Below are positions 34,576-45,616 of a stretch of 64,000 nt of DNA, one piece after another. This stretch comes from Oasisia sp. SBJ-2009. Its lineage: Eukaryota > Annelida > Polychaeta > Sabellida > Siboglinidae. The position numbers and the translations under genes are program-made. Below the pieces are notes generated by a model. It saw nothing but the letters and a program-made list of their open reading frames with translations, had not been told where the DNA came from and made no database searches. The stretch covers positions 20,921,213 to 20,985,212 of the forward strand of contig OZ024861.1 in assembly GCA_964017155.1 (NCBI GenBank). Reading direction: 5' to 3'. The first letter of the stretch is position 1, and each line of letters starts with the position of its first letter.

Positions 34576-36830
34576 TGTATCTACATCTATTTATGTAAGT
34601 CTGTCTCGTCAGCGTTTTCTACATCTATTCATAATTCAGTTTCGTCCGCGTGTATCTCAGTGTGTTGATATTAGTTTGTATCGACCGCGTGTATCTACGT
34701 CTATTCATATCAATCTGTCTCATCCGCGTGTATCTATATCTATTCATATAATCTGCCTCGTCCGCATGTTTCTAAGTTTATTCATATGTCAGTCTCGTCC
34801 GGGTATATCTAAGTCTATGCATATCAGTCAGTCTCAGTCGCGTGTATTTAAGTCTATTCCTACCAGTCAGTCTCTTCCGCGTGTATCCAAGTCTATTGAT
34901 ATAACTCTCCTGTTCCGTCCGCGTGTATCTATTTTTATTCATACATGTCCGACTTATCCACGTTTATCTACATCTATTCATATACATCAGTATCGTCCTC
35001 GTGTATCTACGTATATTTATATTAGTCTGTCTCGTCCTCGTGTATCTACGGTAATTCATATGTCAGTCTCGTCCGCGTGTATTTAAGTCTGTTCATACAA
35101 GTCAGTCTCTTCCGCATGTATCTAAGTCTATTTATATCAGTCAGTCTCGTCCGCGTGTTTCTACGTCCATTCATATAAATATATCTCACACGCCTGTATC
35201 TACTTGCATTGTCCGCGTTTACCTGTCAATTCATTTAAGTCAGTCTCGTCCGCGGGTACCTAAGTCTATTCATGAAAATACGTCTGATCTGCGTGTATCT
35301 AAGTCCTCGTCCGCATGTTTCTAAGTCTATTCTTATAAATCTGGTTCGTCCGCCTGTCTCTACGTCAATTCATATAAGTCAGACTCGTCCCCGAGTATCT
35401 AGATCTATTCAGATCAGCAGTCTCGTTCGCGTGTATCTAAATCTATTCATATAAGTCAGTCTCTTCCGCGTATATCTAAGTCTATACATATCAGTCAGTC
35501 TCAGTCGCGTGGATTTAAGTCGATTGATATAACTCTCGTTTCGTCCGAGTGTATCTACGTGTCTTTGTATAAGTGTGTACCGTCCGCGTGTATCTACGAT
35601 TATTCATACATGTCCATCTTATCCACGTGTATCTACATCTATTCATATACGTCAGTATCGTCCTCGTGTATCTACGTATATTCATATTAGTCTGTCTCGT
35701 CCTCGTGTATCTTAATCTATTCATATCAGCAGTCTCGTCCGAGTGTATCTATGTGTTTTCATATAAATCACTCTCATCCCGTGTGTTTGAGTCTATTCAT
35801 ATAAGTCAGTGTCGTCCGCGTTTCTCTAAGTCTATTCACATCAGTCAGTCTCTTCCGCGTGTATCTACGTCTCTTCATATATCGTCCGCGTGTATCCATG
35901 TTTATTCATATAAGACTGTCTTTTCCGCGAGTATCTACGTCTATTCATACACGTCAGTCTCGTCTGCTTGTATCTATATATATTCATAATTAACTCTGTC
36001 TCGTCCGCATGTATCTAAGTCTATTCATATCAGTCAGTCTACGTCGCCTTTATTTAAGTCTATTCATTCATGTCAGTCGCGTCCGCGTGTATCTAAGTCT
36101 GTCTTTTTATGTAAATCTGTCTCGTCCGCGTGTATCTACGTTTACTCGTATCAGTCAGTCTGGCCCGCATGTATCTACGTCTATTCATATATGTCTGTCT
36201 TGTCCGCTTGTATCTCGTATATATAAAATAAGTCTGTCTCGTCCACGTGCATCTACGTCTATTCATAGAAGTGTGTCTCTTCCGCATGTATCTACGTCTC
36301 TACGTATAAATCTGTGTCGTCCGCATGTATTTACCCGGGTATGTCTATTTATAGGTCAATCTCTTCCGCGTGTATCTACGTGTATTCATATTAGTCTGTA
36401 TCGTACGCATGTATCTACGTTTATTAATTTCAAAATGTCTCGTCCGCTTATATCTCCATCTATTCATATAACTCTACCTCGTCCGCGTGTATCTACACCT
36501 ATTCATACCAATCTGACTCGTATACGTGTATCCACGTCTATTCAAAAAATCTGGCTCGTCCGCTAACATCTACGTCAATTCATATCACTCAATCTCAATA
36601 GAAGACAACTAGGCCGCGTATATATAAGTCCTTCATCTTAGTCTTTTTCGTCCGCGTGTGTCTAAGTCTATTCGTATACGTCTGTCTCGTTCGCGTATCT
36701 CAGTCTATTCATACAATTCAGTCTCGTCCTCGTGTATCTTTGTCTACATATATAACTCAGTCTCGTCTGCGTGTATCTACGTCTATTCATTTGAGTCTGT
36801 CTGGTCCGAGTGTATTGCTGTCTATTCATA
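34576..36830 (-). repeat. 39-bp satellite array, right inner block
   Basis: Same family and variant order as the other blocks. It runs up to the LINE 5' target duplication. The monomer into which the LINE inserted reads GTGTATTGCTGTCTATTCAT just before the site. Confidence 0.92.
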
Positions 36831-36836
36831 TAAATT
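36831..36836. other. LINE target-site duplication, 5' side (right arm)
   Basis: TAAATT, matching 41348-41353. Confidence 0.9.
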
Positions 36837-37347
36837 GATTGGATTGCGCATGCGTCAGGTGTAGTCAACTCTTTTTTTTCCCGCTGCACAAAATAGCCAA
36901 ATTCTCAAAATAAACCGATTGTCAACATCCCACATTAACGGACGAGTAAATGTACTAAGATAGTTAAACAGGCATCTAAATATAATCTAAATCAACAGCC
37001 CCCAAATCATAGATCCGTAAATTTATTCTACATAACAACCACCCTAAATTTTCCTAAACAAAATGGCGGACAAGTAAACAAATAGTTAAAGCGCGCGAAA
37101 TAAAATCACTCACAAACCAACTCAATATAAATACGTAAATAACAGCTCATAACATATCACTTTAGTTTCGTAAAACCCCATCCTCTGTTCTCCCATTCCT
37201 GAACTAACAGGCCTTTTTTCGGGTGTATCATTATCACCCCTGTTTTTTTTTTTTTTTATAAATATAATTGTTATTAAGGTGTAGGAATTACCAATAGTGG
37301 AAACTGGTGACACACCAGTACTGACACAAACATCTAGGTCTTTATGA
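36837..37347 (+). promoter_or_regulatory. LINE 5' UTR (right arm)
   Basis: Noncoding. TGCGCATGCGTC (NRF1-like) lies at 36845-36856, 8 bp from the element start, and AAAATGGCGG (YY1-like core) at 37060-37069. A T-run at about 37243-37257 marks where the segment of about 145 bp present in the left copy is missing. Promoter activity is inferred by analogy with other LINE 5' UTRs. Confidence 0.6.
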
Positions 37348-38360
37348 GGTAGTTCATCAACAAAAAATAACGCTAAAAAACAGCATAAAGCAAATAAGAA
37401 ACTGGAGGTAAGTCAAGACCAAGATAGAGAGAATGATAAAAGTGTCTGCCACGACTGTAACCAAGAAGTAAAGAACAATGATAGAGGAATAGAATGCGAC
37501 ATCTGTAAGGGATGGTACCACAAGGAGTGCCAGAAAGTGTCGGATGCACTGTACCAAGTGCTGATTAGCGAAGAACAAAGACAGATCAGCTGGTATTGTT
37601 CGTCATGCCAAAGAGGGGCAAAGGCAATTATGACTCAGTTGCTAGTTATCACGAAAGACAAAATCAATTCGACCACAAGTTATCTGAAATGGAAAATAAA
37701 CATGACACATTAAACAACAGGGTGAGTGAAGTTGAGGATGCAGTTGCCAAAGTAGCAGATCTGCAGGCTCAGGCTGCAAACAAATCCCTTGCTACAAACC
37801 AGATTCCACCAATCCTAAATAAAGAAGAAGTAGTTGCCACAGTGTACACCCAAGTCAATGACAGGATAAATAGAAGGCAAAACATAGTGGTCTATAACGT
37901 GCCAGAGGGGACCAGTACCCTAAAAGCAGATAATGTAACTCACGATAGAGAACTTATGAAACAATTAACAGAACACACAACAGATGGACAATACCAGCCA
38001 GAGAGCCTCCAAGTACGGAGATTAGGGAGCAGAGCTAACACCGAGACTGGGACAGATGAGGCAAGAAGCCGGCCCCTGCTTGTGACCTTTCCAGGTGAAG
38101 ACAAAAAAGCTTCAGTCATGAAAAACTTACACAAACTAAAAAACAAAGGTGAACCCTTCAGTGAAATGGTCATTAAACATGATATGAGCAGGGAGGACAG
38201 AGAGAAGGAGCGACTATTGCAGAAAGAGGCAAGAGAAAAAACACAGCAGGAGCAGACTTCAAATTTGGTGTACATAGTAAGAGGTCGAAAAGGAGAAAGA
38301 CAAATAATCAAGGTAAAAAAAAGGAGCGAAATGAACAACCCAACTCAGGCACAAGTGTAG
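37348..38360 (+). pseudogene. LINE ORF1: PHD finger, coiled coil, RRM-like domain (right arm)
   Basis: Frame 1 is open from 37348 and encodes a PHD finger (VCHDCNQEV at about 37444, IECDICKGWYHKECQ, WYCSSCQRG at about 37588), running in frame into GAKAIMTQLLV. A base lost near 37646 then pushes the coiled coil (DHKLSEMENKHDTLNNRV), RRM-like part (RQNIVVYNVPEG) and basic tail (RGRKGERQII) into another frame ending at 38360. The left arm has the complementary state at this spot: that base kept, 7 bp upstream lost. The expected role is RNA binding in the LINE ribonucleoprotein. No clear ATG precedes the finger; an in-frame TGA lies at 37345. Confidence 0.84.
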
Positions 38361-38371
38361 GGGAAATAATT

Positions 38372-41311
38372 GTGTGGTATTCTAATGCAGATGTATTAAC
38401 AAAAGAAAAACTAACAGAACTTAAATGTAGAATAAATAACAACTCCACTCCACCCCATATTATAGCTATATCAGAGGTAAAACCTAAACACTTTAAGAGA
38501 AAACTTACACTACAGGAATACAATCTGGAAGGCTATTCTATGGAAACCATAAATATGAATGAAAATAAAGGTAGAGGGATGATCCTATTTATCCACAATT
38601 CGCTACCGTTTCAAGCGCACCATTTTGAAGTTGATTTTAACGAGGCACTGTTTTGCACCTTGAAACTGAAGGGGAAGGAAACACTTCTGGTAGGCTCCTT
38701 TTATAGAAGCCCCAACAGCACTACTCAAAACAATGATAAACTTAATGAGCTAATAGAAAAAATAAGTGAAAACAAAAATTCACACGTCCTTCTACTTGGA
38801 GACTTCAATTACCCAAAGATTGATTGGAAAATAATGTGTACGTCGGTTCCAAGTTTAGAAGACAAAGAGTTTAAATTTATCGAAAATCTTCGAGATTGTT
38901 ATCTCATCCAACTGAGCCCACTAGAAGTAGAGGGACAACAGAGCCATCACTTCTTGACCTAGTAATCACCAGTTAGGATTCCGAAATTGTGTCTATTGAT
39001 ACAGCCTCAGCACTAGGGAAAAGTGACCACTCCATAATCAAAGTGATTCTTAACTGCACACCAATACATGAGCCGATCAGAAAAACTGTTTATAAATACG
39101 ATAAGGGAGACTACCCCAAAATGGAGGACATGTTAAGCATTGATTGGGATGCCGAATTTTTAGAACATGAGGGTGATGTGCAAGCACAATGGGACATTTT
39201 TACAATGAAACATAGAGAAGCTGTAGAAAGGTGTATACCTAAAAAGGTGATGTCAGAAAGAACAAAAAAATACCCGGTACCCCTAAATGTAAAAATAAGA
39301 GCTAAAATCAGAAGAAAAAATAGACTGTGGAAGAAATATCTTCTAACTAGAGATGTCCAAGCTTACCAGGAATACTGCAGATTACGCAATCAGGTTAGGA
39401 GGTTAACAAGAAAGGCACAAAAAATATATGAAAAAAGTATCATTAGCCAAATAAAAGAGAATCCTTAGAAATTTTGGCAATACGCCCAGGCAAAAATGAA
39501 GACAAGAACGGGTATACCCAACTTAATAAAAAGTGATTTGAAAGATGACTTAACAAACTCAGACTCGGAAAAAGCAGAGCTATTGGCTGATTATTTCTCT
39601 TCGGTATTTACAATTGAACCACAAGAGAATACTCCTGAGGAACCTATAAGATGTTATAATACAGTTGAAACGTGTACTATTAACCCATCAGTAGTGGCAG
39701 CAAAACTAAAAAACTAAAAACATTTAAATCACCTGGACCTGATGGCATACACCCCAGGGTCTTAAATGAATTAGCAGACTGCATCAGAATTCCATTATCA
39801 ATTATTTTTAACACATCTCTAACAACAGGCAAACTACCCAAAGAATGGAAACAGGCTAACATATCTCCAATCCATAAGAAAGGAAGTAAAACATTACCTC
39901 AAAATTACCGACCAGTCAGTATAACAAGTGTAGTGGGTAAGATAATGGAAGAAATAATTAGAGACACCATCACTGTACATATGAAAGAAAATGAGCTATT
40001 GAGTAAATGTCAGTTTGGTTTTGTAAAGGGCCGTTCAACAGTACTTCAACTATTAAAGGTATTAGATATATGGACTGAAACGCTGGACAATGGAGGCTGT
40101 ATTGATGTAATATATTGTGATTTTATGAAAGCATTTGACATGGTCCCACATTCAAAACTAATAAAAAAATGCAGAGCTATGGAATAAAGGGAAACCTAAT
40201 TAACTGGATCATAGATCTACTTTCACATAGAAAACAACGAATACGAATTAACAACATATTTTCTAACTGGCAAGAAGTGATCAGTGGAATACCACAAGGA
40301 TCTGTGATCGGCCCCCTTCTTTTTGTTATCTTCATAAATGATCTACCTGATGTTATAAAAAACTCTCATATTTTCCTATTTGCAGATGATATGAAACTGT
40401 TTAACCCTATTTATAGTGAAGATAACTGCAACATCCTACAAAAGGATCTCACCTCACCGGAGAAATGGTCAGAAACATCACTACTGAAATTTCATCCTGA
40501 CAAATGTTGTAACATGCGAATTGGACGTTCCTCCATAAGAAATGATGGATACACAATGGGTAAAGATCAGAAAACAATTAATAAAGCAGAAACAGTAAAG
40601 GATATTGGAGTAACTTTTGACTCATCACATAACTTCGAGGCACATATGTCAGAAAAAATTAATAAAGCCAATTCTATGATGGGGATAATTCGACGCACTT
40701 TTGAATATCTAGATGATAAGTGTTTTTCTACTGTTTTTAAGTCTCTTGTCCGACCACATATCGAGTATGCAAACCAGGTATGGAGTCCGTATTTAATGAA
40801 ACACATAACAGCACTTGAAAATGTTCAGCGTCGAGCAACTAAATTCATTCCTGGATATAAGGAACTGCATTATAAAGAACGTCTAATAAGATTAAAGCTA
40901 CCAACTCTTTCATACCGTCGACTTAGGCGAGACATGATAGAAATTTACAAAATATTAACTGGGAAATATGATTCTACTGTTACATCAAATTTTGTTACAT
41001 TAAGGGATAATGATTCAATAACGAGAGGGCACAACCTAAAAATATTTAAAGAAAGATGCCGATTAAACATCCGAAAAAATTCATTTGTATACCGATCTAC
41101 TGATGTATGGAATAGTCTGCCACAGTCTGTGGTAGATGCTCCATCAGTCCAATCATTTGAAGGTAGACTTGATAAACTATGGAAAAATCATCCTATAAAA
41201 AATGATTTTACTGCACCACCTCAACTATGGACTGTGTCACCTTTAGACGCATGCGCACAGTCTCAAATCAATGATCAAGACAGAGCTGGCACAAGAGGCA
41301 GAAATGCCTAA
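38372..41311 (+). pseudogene. LINE ORF2: endonuclease plus reverse transcriptase (right arm, broken)
   Basis: The endonuclease opens with VWYSNADVLTKEKL and keeps AISEVKPKHF, GSFYRSPNS and LLLGDFNYPKIDW, a region deleted in the left arm. Indels near 38905 and the TAG at 38974 break it before SDHSII (about 39021-39040). The linker is cut by TAG 39466-39468 and by the shared A-run frameshift near 39708. The RT carries motif A with a K-to-M change next to it (AFDMVPH), a one-base loss near 40160 (LIKK then CRAM), GIPQGSVIGPLL and FADD at 40379-40390. It reads openly to the stop at 41311. Against the left RT I can list eight amino-acid differences plus the frameshift. Confidence 0.9.
41246..41257. 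promoter_or_regulatory. NRF1-like palindromic motif near LINE 3' end (right arm)
   Basis: GACGCATGCGCA, the exact inverse of 36845-36856 near the 5' end of the same element. Confidence 0.4.
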
Positions 41312-41327
41312 TTCAGCCAGAAAAGGA

Positions 41328-41347
41328 CCTGTAAGAACCTGTAAGAA
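41328..41347 (+). repeat. LINE 3'-terminal decamer repeat
   Basis: Two copies of CCTGTAAGAA immediately before the target duplication. Short terminal repeats in place of poly(A) are characteristic of CR1/L2-type elements. Confidence 0.85.
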
Positions 41348-41353
41348 TAAATT
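41348..41353. other. LINE target-site duplication, 3' side (right arm)
   Basis: TAAATT followed by AGTCTCG, the satellite continuation seen uninterrupted at 33778-33822 and 45097-45141. Confidence 0.9.
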
Positions 41354-41592
41354 AGTCTCGCCCGCGTGTATCTACGTCTATTCATATAAGTCTGTCTCGT
41401 CCGCGCGTATTTCAGTCTATTCATGTCAGACTCGTCCGCGTGTAACTACATAGATTTATATGTCTTTATCGTTCGTGTGTTTCTACGTCTATTCATATAA
41501 GTCTGTCTCTTCCACGTATATCTCAGTCTATTCATATAAGTCAGTCTCCACCGCTCGTGTCTCAGACAATTCATATGTCATTGTCGTCCGGG
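41354..41592 (-). repeat. 39-bp satellite, short block between LINE and cassette (right arm)
   Basis: Mirror of 10616-10854, with the same monomers in inverse order. Confidence 0.9.
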
Positions 41593-43102
41593 TGTAATAA
41601 TTACACACAACTTTTACTAGCAACTCAACTGAGTTGGATTGGCATATTACAATAGGTTACAAATAACTCATCAAAATATCATAAAAATACAATAGAAATA
41701 CATTTGATACCGCAAATAATACCGTACTAATAGCTTTTTACTGACATTTGTATAAAGCCCATGGTATAAAGGAGTTACGGAATCTATTCGTTCTAGTAAT
41801 ATTATACTCGGAATGTCTTTTTTCAGGCAGCAGAACATTTTATCTACGTGTGCCGACTTTAATTTTATCAAAATATTTTTGAAAAGTGCTGTCCCATCTT
41901 ACATTCAACATATCCAGGTTAACATGTCTGAGTATCTCCGTGTAACCGAATCCAGGAAAAATACATTTTAAAGACCTTTTTTGTATAACTTCTATTTCGA
42001 CGGCAATACGCTGCTCACCGTGATGGTTGGTTTCACGGTTTTCGCATTCCGCAGTAGTTGTGCGATGTTTTCTTTTATGTTTGCTACACTTACTTCACTC
42101 GTTGTTTCGTGAATTCCTCTGTCGATGAAAATTTCGTCGATTGTTTCCGTATTAGCCGCGTCATCGATCATTTGTTCGATATCGGCGAGAATGGCGCCTG
42201 ATTTCTTTCGAATCTTGATGGGATTGCCACTGGACGCGTACATCACGTAGCAGGCTGTTCCCCACAAGCAGTGTCACTGCCTGTGGTCACCCATCGTTGG
42301 CATCAGCGTCGCCTTCTGGACGCTTGCTTTTCGCTATATCTTCTCGCAGACCTCGTATTTCTTGGTTCTGTTCACACATCAAGGAGACAAGCTGTTGGTT
42401 CGATCGTTCGAGTTTGACGAACAGCGACTCGAGGTGGGACGTCTTCTCGAGTAGACGCTCCTCGAATGTCGGTAGCATACGACATGACGCGCAGGAACAA
42501 ATGCCTATAACGTCCATATCGTCTTCACTGAAACACTCCGGGTGCACCCACGCCTGGCACAAATGACATTGATACATTTGACGGTTGTCCTTGCCGTTGA
42601 GTATGCAGGTCTTCACGCAGTATTTCCAGTTGTCTGCGTGCTTATCTTTCGCAGCTTTCCGGCGCGCTTTTCTTGACTTGTCAATCACCGGGTCACAAAT
42701 GACGTCTTCTGGCGGCAGATGTACCGGTAGTACAGGTGATCCGCAACAGTTTTCACCTGAACTGTTAGCCACCGGGCAAGAGTCGTTGTCCACGGTTGTT
42801 CAGGCGGAACCGGTAAAATTGGTTACAGCTAAGCTGATGTTATTGCTTTTAACTATTGTTCGTTTACCTGGTAGAGTCACCCGTTGGGCGACAAAAGGCC
42901 CAACCATCCAGCTAAATATTTAAAATACTTAAAATCTTTCACATCGGCTCGGCCTAATGAAAGATGTCACGTAAACGTGTATTCGTAAGGTGATCAACAC
43001 GTATATGATCATAAGAGTCACTATTAAGACCGATTAAAACTGGCAGAAATACTTAATTGAAACTAGCACTTCGTAAACCCGTCTAGCACTTGCAGTGGGG
43101 TG
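41593..43102 (-). mobile_element. PHD/SGNH cassette, full-length copy, right arm
   Basis: Mirror of 9106-10615 with the same 5' flank, ORF1, ORF2-tail-like stretch (stop at about 41738) and AATAAAAG-containing 3' end. It sits in the 39-bp array in the same monomer phase. See the left copy for the structural argument. Confidence 0.75.
41992..42907 (-). pseudogene. LINE ORF1: PHD finger, coiled coil, SGNH esterase (right arm)
   Basis: Minus strand, ATG at 42905-42907 (MVGPF here, MFGPF on the left). It carries the same in-frame TGA after GSA, the same TGA after NDG (42287-42289) and the same frameshift into the esterase. Within the 168-residue PHD-coiled-coil stretch I see only two differences from the left arm (G/D near the start, K/M before DVIG). 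The finger residues are complete (YCVKTC, CHLCQAWVHPECF, CSCASC) and the esterase block GNSLLRDV is retained. Shared lesions mean the duplication copied an already dead ORF. Confidence 0.82.
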
Positions 43103-45204
43103 GAGCATGTATCTACATCTATTTATATAAGTTTGTCTCGTCCGCTTTTTCTACATCTATTCATAAACCAGTTTCGTCCGCGTGTATCTCAGTGTGTTGA
43201 TGTTAGTTTGTATCGACCGCGTGTATCTACGTCTATTCATATCATTCTGTCTCATCCGCGTGTATCTACATCTATTAACATAATCTGCCTCGTCCGCATG
43301 TTTCTAGGTCTATTCATATAAGTCAGTCTCGTTAGCGTGTATTTAAGTCTATTCCTACCAGTCAGTCTCTTCCGCGTGTATCCAAGTCTATTGATATAAC
43401 TCTCGTCTCGTCCGAGTGTATCTACGTGTCTTTGTATAAGTCTGTACCGTCCGCGTGTATCTGTTTATTCATACATGTCCGTATTATCCACGTGTATCTA
43501 CATCTATTCATTTACGTCAGTATCGTCCTCGTGTATCTACGTATATTCATATTAGTCTGTCTCGTCCTCGTGTATCTACGGTAATTCTCTTATAAGTCAG
43601 TCTCGTCCGCGGGTACCTAAGTCTATATATATTTATGAAAATACGTCTTATCTGCGTTTTTCTAAGTCTATTCATAGAAGTCAGTCTCGTCCGGGTGTAT
43701 CTAAGTCTATTCTTAGAAATCAGTCTCACTCGCGTGTATTTAAATCTGTTCATACAAGTCAGTCTCTTCCGCATGTATCTAAGTCTATTTATATCAGTCA
43801 GTCTCGTCCGCGTGTATCTACGTCCATTCATATAAATATATCTCACACGCCTGTATCTACTTGTATTGACACAAGTCTTGTATCGTTCGCGTTTACCTGT
43901 CACTTCATTTAAGTCAGTCTCGTCCGCGTGTATCTTAATATATTCATATCAGCAGTCTCCTCCGCGTGTATCTAAGTCTATTCACATAAGTCAATCTCGT
44001 GCGCGTGTGTCTAAGTGTTTTCATATAAATCACTCTCTTCCCGTGTGTCTGAGTCTATTCACAGAAGTCAGTGTCGTCCCCGTTTATCTAAGTCTATTCA
44101 CATCAGTCAGTCTCTTCCGTGTGTAGCTACGTCTCTTCATATATCGTCCGCGTGTATCCATGTTTATTCATATAATTCAGTCTTTTCCGCGAGTATCTAC
44201 ATCTCTTCATACACGTCAGTCTCGTCTGCTTGTATCTATATATATTCATATAACTCTGTCTCGTCCGCATGCATCTAAGTCTATTCATATCAGTCAGTCT
44301 ACTCCGCCTTTATTTAAGTCTATTCTTTCATGTCAGTCGCGTCCGCGTGTATCTGAGTCTGTCTTTCCATATAAATCTGTCTCGTCCGCGTGTATCTACG
44401 TTTACTCGTATAAGTCAGTCTTGTCCGCGTGTATCTACGTCTCTTCATATATGTCTGTCTTGTCCGCTTGTATCTCGTATATATAAAATAAGTCTGTCTC
44501 GTCCACGTGCATCTACGTCTATTCATGGAAGTGTGTCTCTTCCGCATGTATCTACGTCTCTACGTATAAATCTGTGTCGTTCGCATGTATTTACCCGGAT
44601 ATGTCTATTTATAGGTCAGTCTATTCCGCGTGTATCTACGTGTATTCATATTAGTCTGTATCATCTGCATGTATCTACGTTAATTCATATCAAAATGTCT
44701 CGTCCGCTTGTATCTCCATCTATTCATATAACTCTACCTCGTCCGCGTGTATCTACGCCTATTCATACCAATCTGACTCGTATACGTGTACCACGTCTAT
44801 TAAAAAATCTGGCTCGTCCGCTAACATCTACGTCAATTCATATCACTCAATCTCAATCCGCGTGTAACTATGTCTATTATTAGAAGGCAACACGGCTGCG
44901 TGTATCTAAGTCCTTCATCTTAGTCTTTTTATTCCGCGTGTGTCTAAGTCTATTCGTATACGTCTGTCCCGTCCGCGTATCTCAGTCTATTCATACAATT
45001 CAGTCTCGTCCTCATGTATCTTTGTCTACATATATAACTCAGTCTCGTCTGCGTGTATCTACGTCTATTCATTTGAGTCTGTCTGGTTCGAGTGTATTGC
45101 TGTCTATTCATATAAATTAGTCTCGTTCGCGTGTATTTACGTCTATTCATATAAGTCTGTCTCGTCCGCGCGTATTTCAGTCTATTCATGTCAGACTCGT
45201 CCGT
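43103..45204 (-). repeat. 39-bp satellite array, right outer block
   Basis: Mirror of 7327-9105. It keeps about 325 bp (roughly 44805-45130) that the left arm lost, including an unoccupied LINE site at 45097-45141 (CATATAAATTAGTCTCG). Confidence 0.92.
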
Positions 45205-45224
45205 GAACAGCGTCTCGAGGTGGG
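45205..45224 (-). pseudogene. 20-bp remnant of PHD/SGNH cassette (right arm)
   Basis: GAACAGCGTCTCGAGGTGGG, 19 of 20 matching the inverse of 7307-7326. It marks the outer end of the 39-bp arrays and the start of the G/T array. Confidence 0.85.
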
Positions 45225-45571
45225 TGCGTATGTGGTGCGTGTTTTGTATGTGTGATTGTTTGGGCGCGTGTGTGTAGGTGCGTGGGTGTGGGGGCGTGTT
45301 TGGGTGCGTGTGAACGGGTGCGTGTGTCGTTCATGTGGGTGTATGTCTGCGTACTTTGGCGCGCGTGTGTGCGTGTGTGGGTGCGTGTTTGGGTGCACGT
45401 GTATGGATTTGTGTGTGTGTGTGCTGTCGCGTGCGTGTGGGTCCGTGTGTGGGTGCACGTGTGAGTGCGTGTGTGGGTGCGTGTGTGTGTGTGCGTGTTT
45501 TGTCCCGTATGGGTGGGTGATTGTGTGTGTGTGTGTGTTTGTGTGTATGTGAATATATATATGTGTGTGTT

Positions 45572-45616
<45 letters not shown>

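Larger units (their letters stand above)
36837..41347 (+). mobile_element. CR1-like LINE, near full length, right-arm copy
   Basis: A 4511-bp plus-strand element from GATTGGATTGCGCATGCG to the second CCTGTAAGAA decamer (41328-41347), flanked by TAAATT at 36831-36836 and 41348-41353. It shares the A-run frameshift near 39708 with the left copy. Private lesions are a base lost near 37646, small deletions near 38905, TAG at 38974-38976 (GAG in the left arm), TAG at 39466-39468 (AAG in the left arm) and a base lost near 40160. It lacks the ~145-bp 5' UTR segment kept in the left arm. Confidence 0.92.
31175..45224 (-). repeat. Right arm of giant inverted repeat (well-resolved part)
   Basis: Partner of 7307-18868, longer by about 2.5 kb mainly because it has one extra array-plus-truncated-cassette unit (31175-33886 beside 33887-36830). 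Differences from the left arm are substitutions and indels scattered throughout, not a clean copy. Confidence 0.93.

Noticed and set aside
7307..45224. Palindrome as a simple fold-back sequencing chimera
   Set aside because: Arms differ by base substitutions creating stops, by a ~145-bp and a ~325-bp segment, and by a ~2.7-kb unit. This is more than a read folding on itself would give, though the centre still needs spanning reads.
7307..45224. DNA transposon or Polinton-type giant element using the arms as terminal inverted repeats
   Set aside because: No transposase, integrase or polymerase B gene, and no matching target duplication at the outer ends; all coding remnants are LINE-derived.
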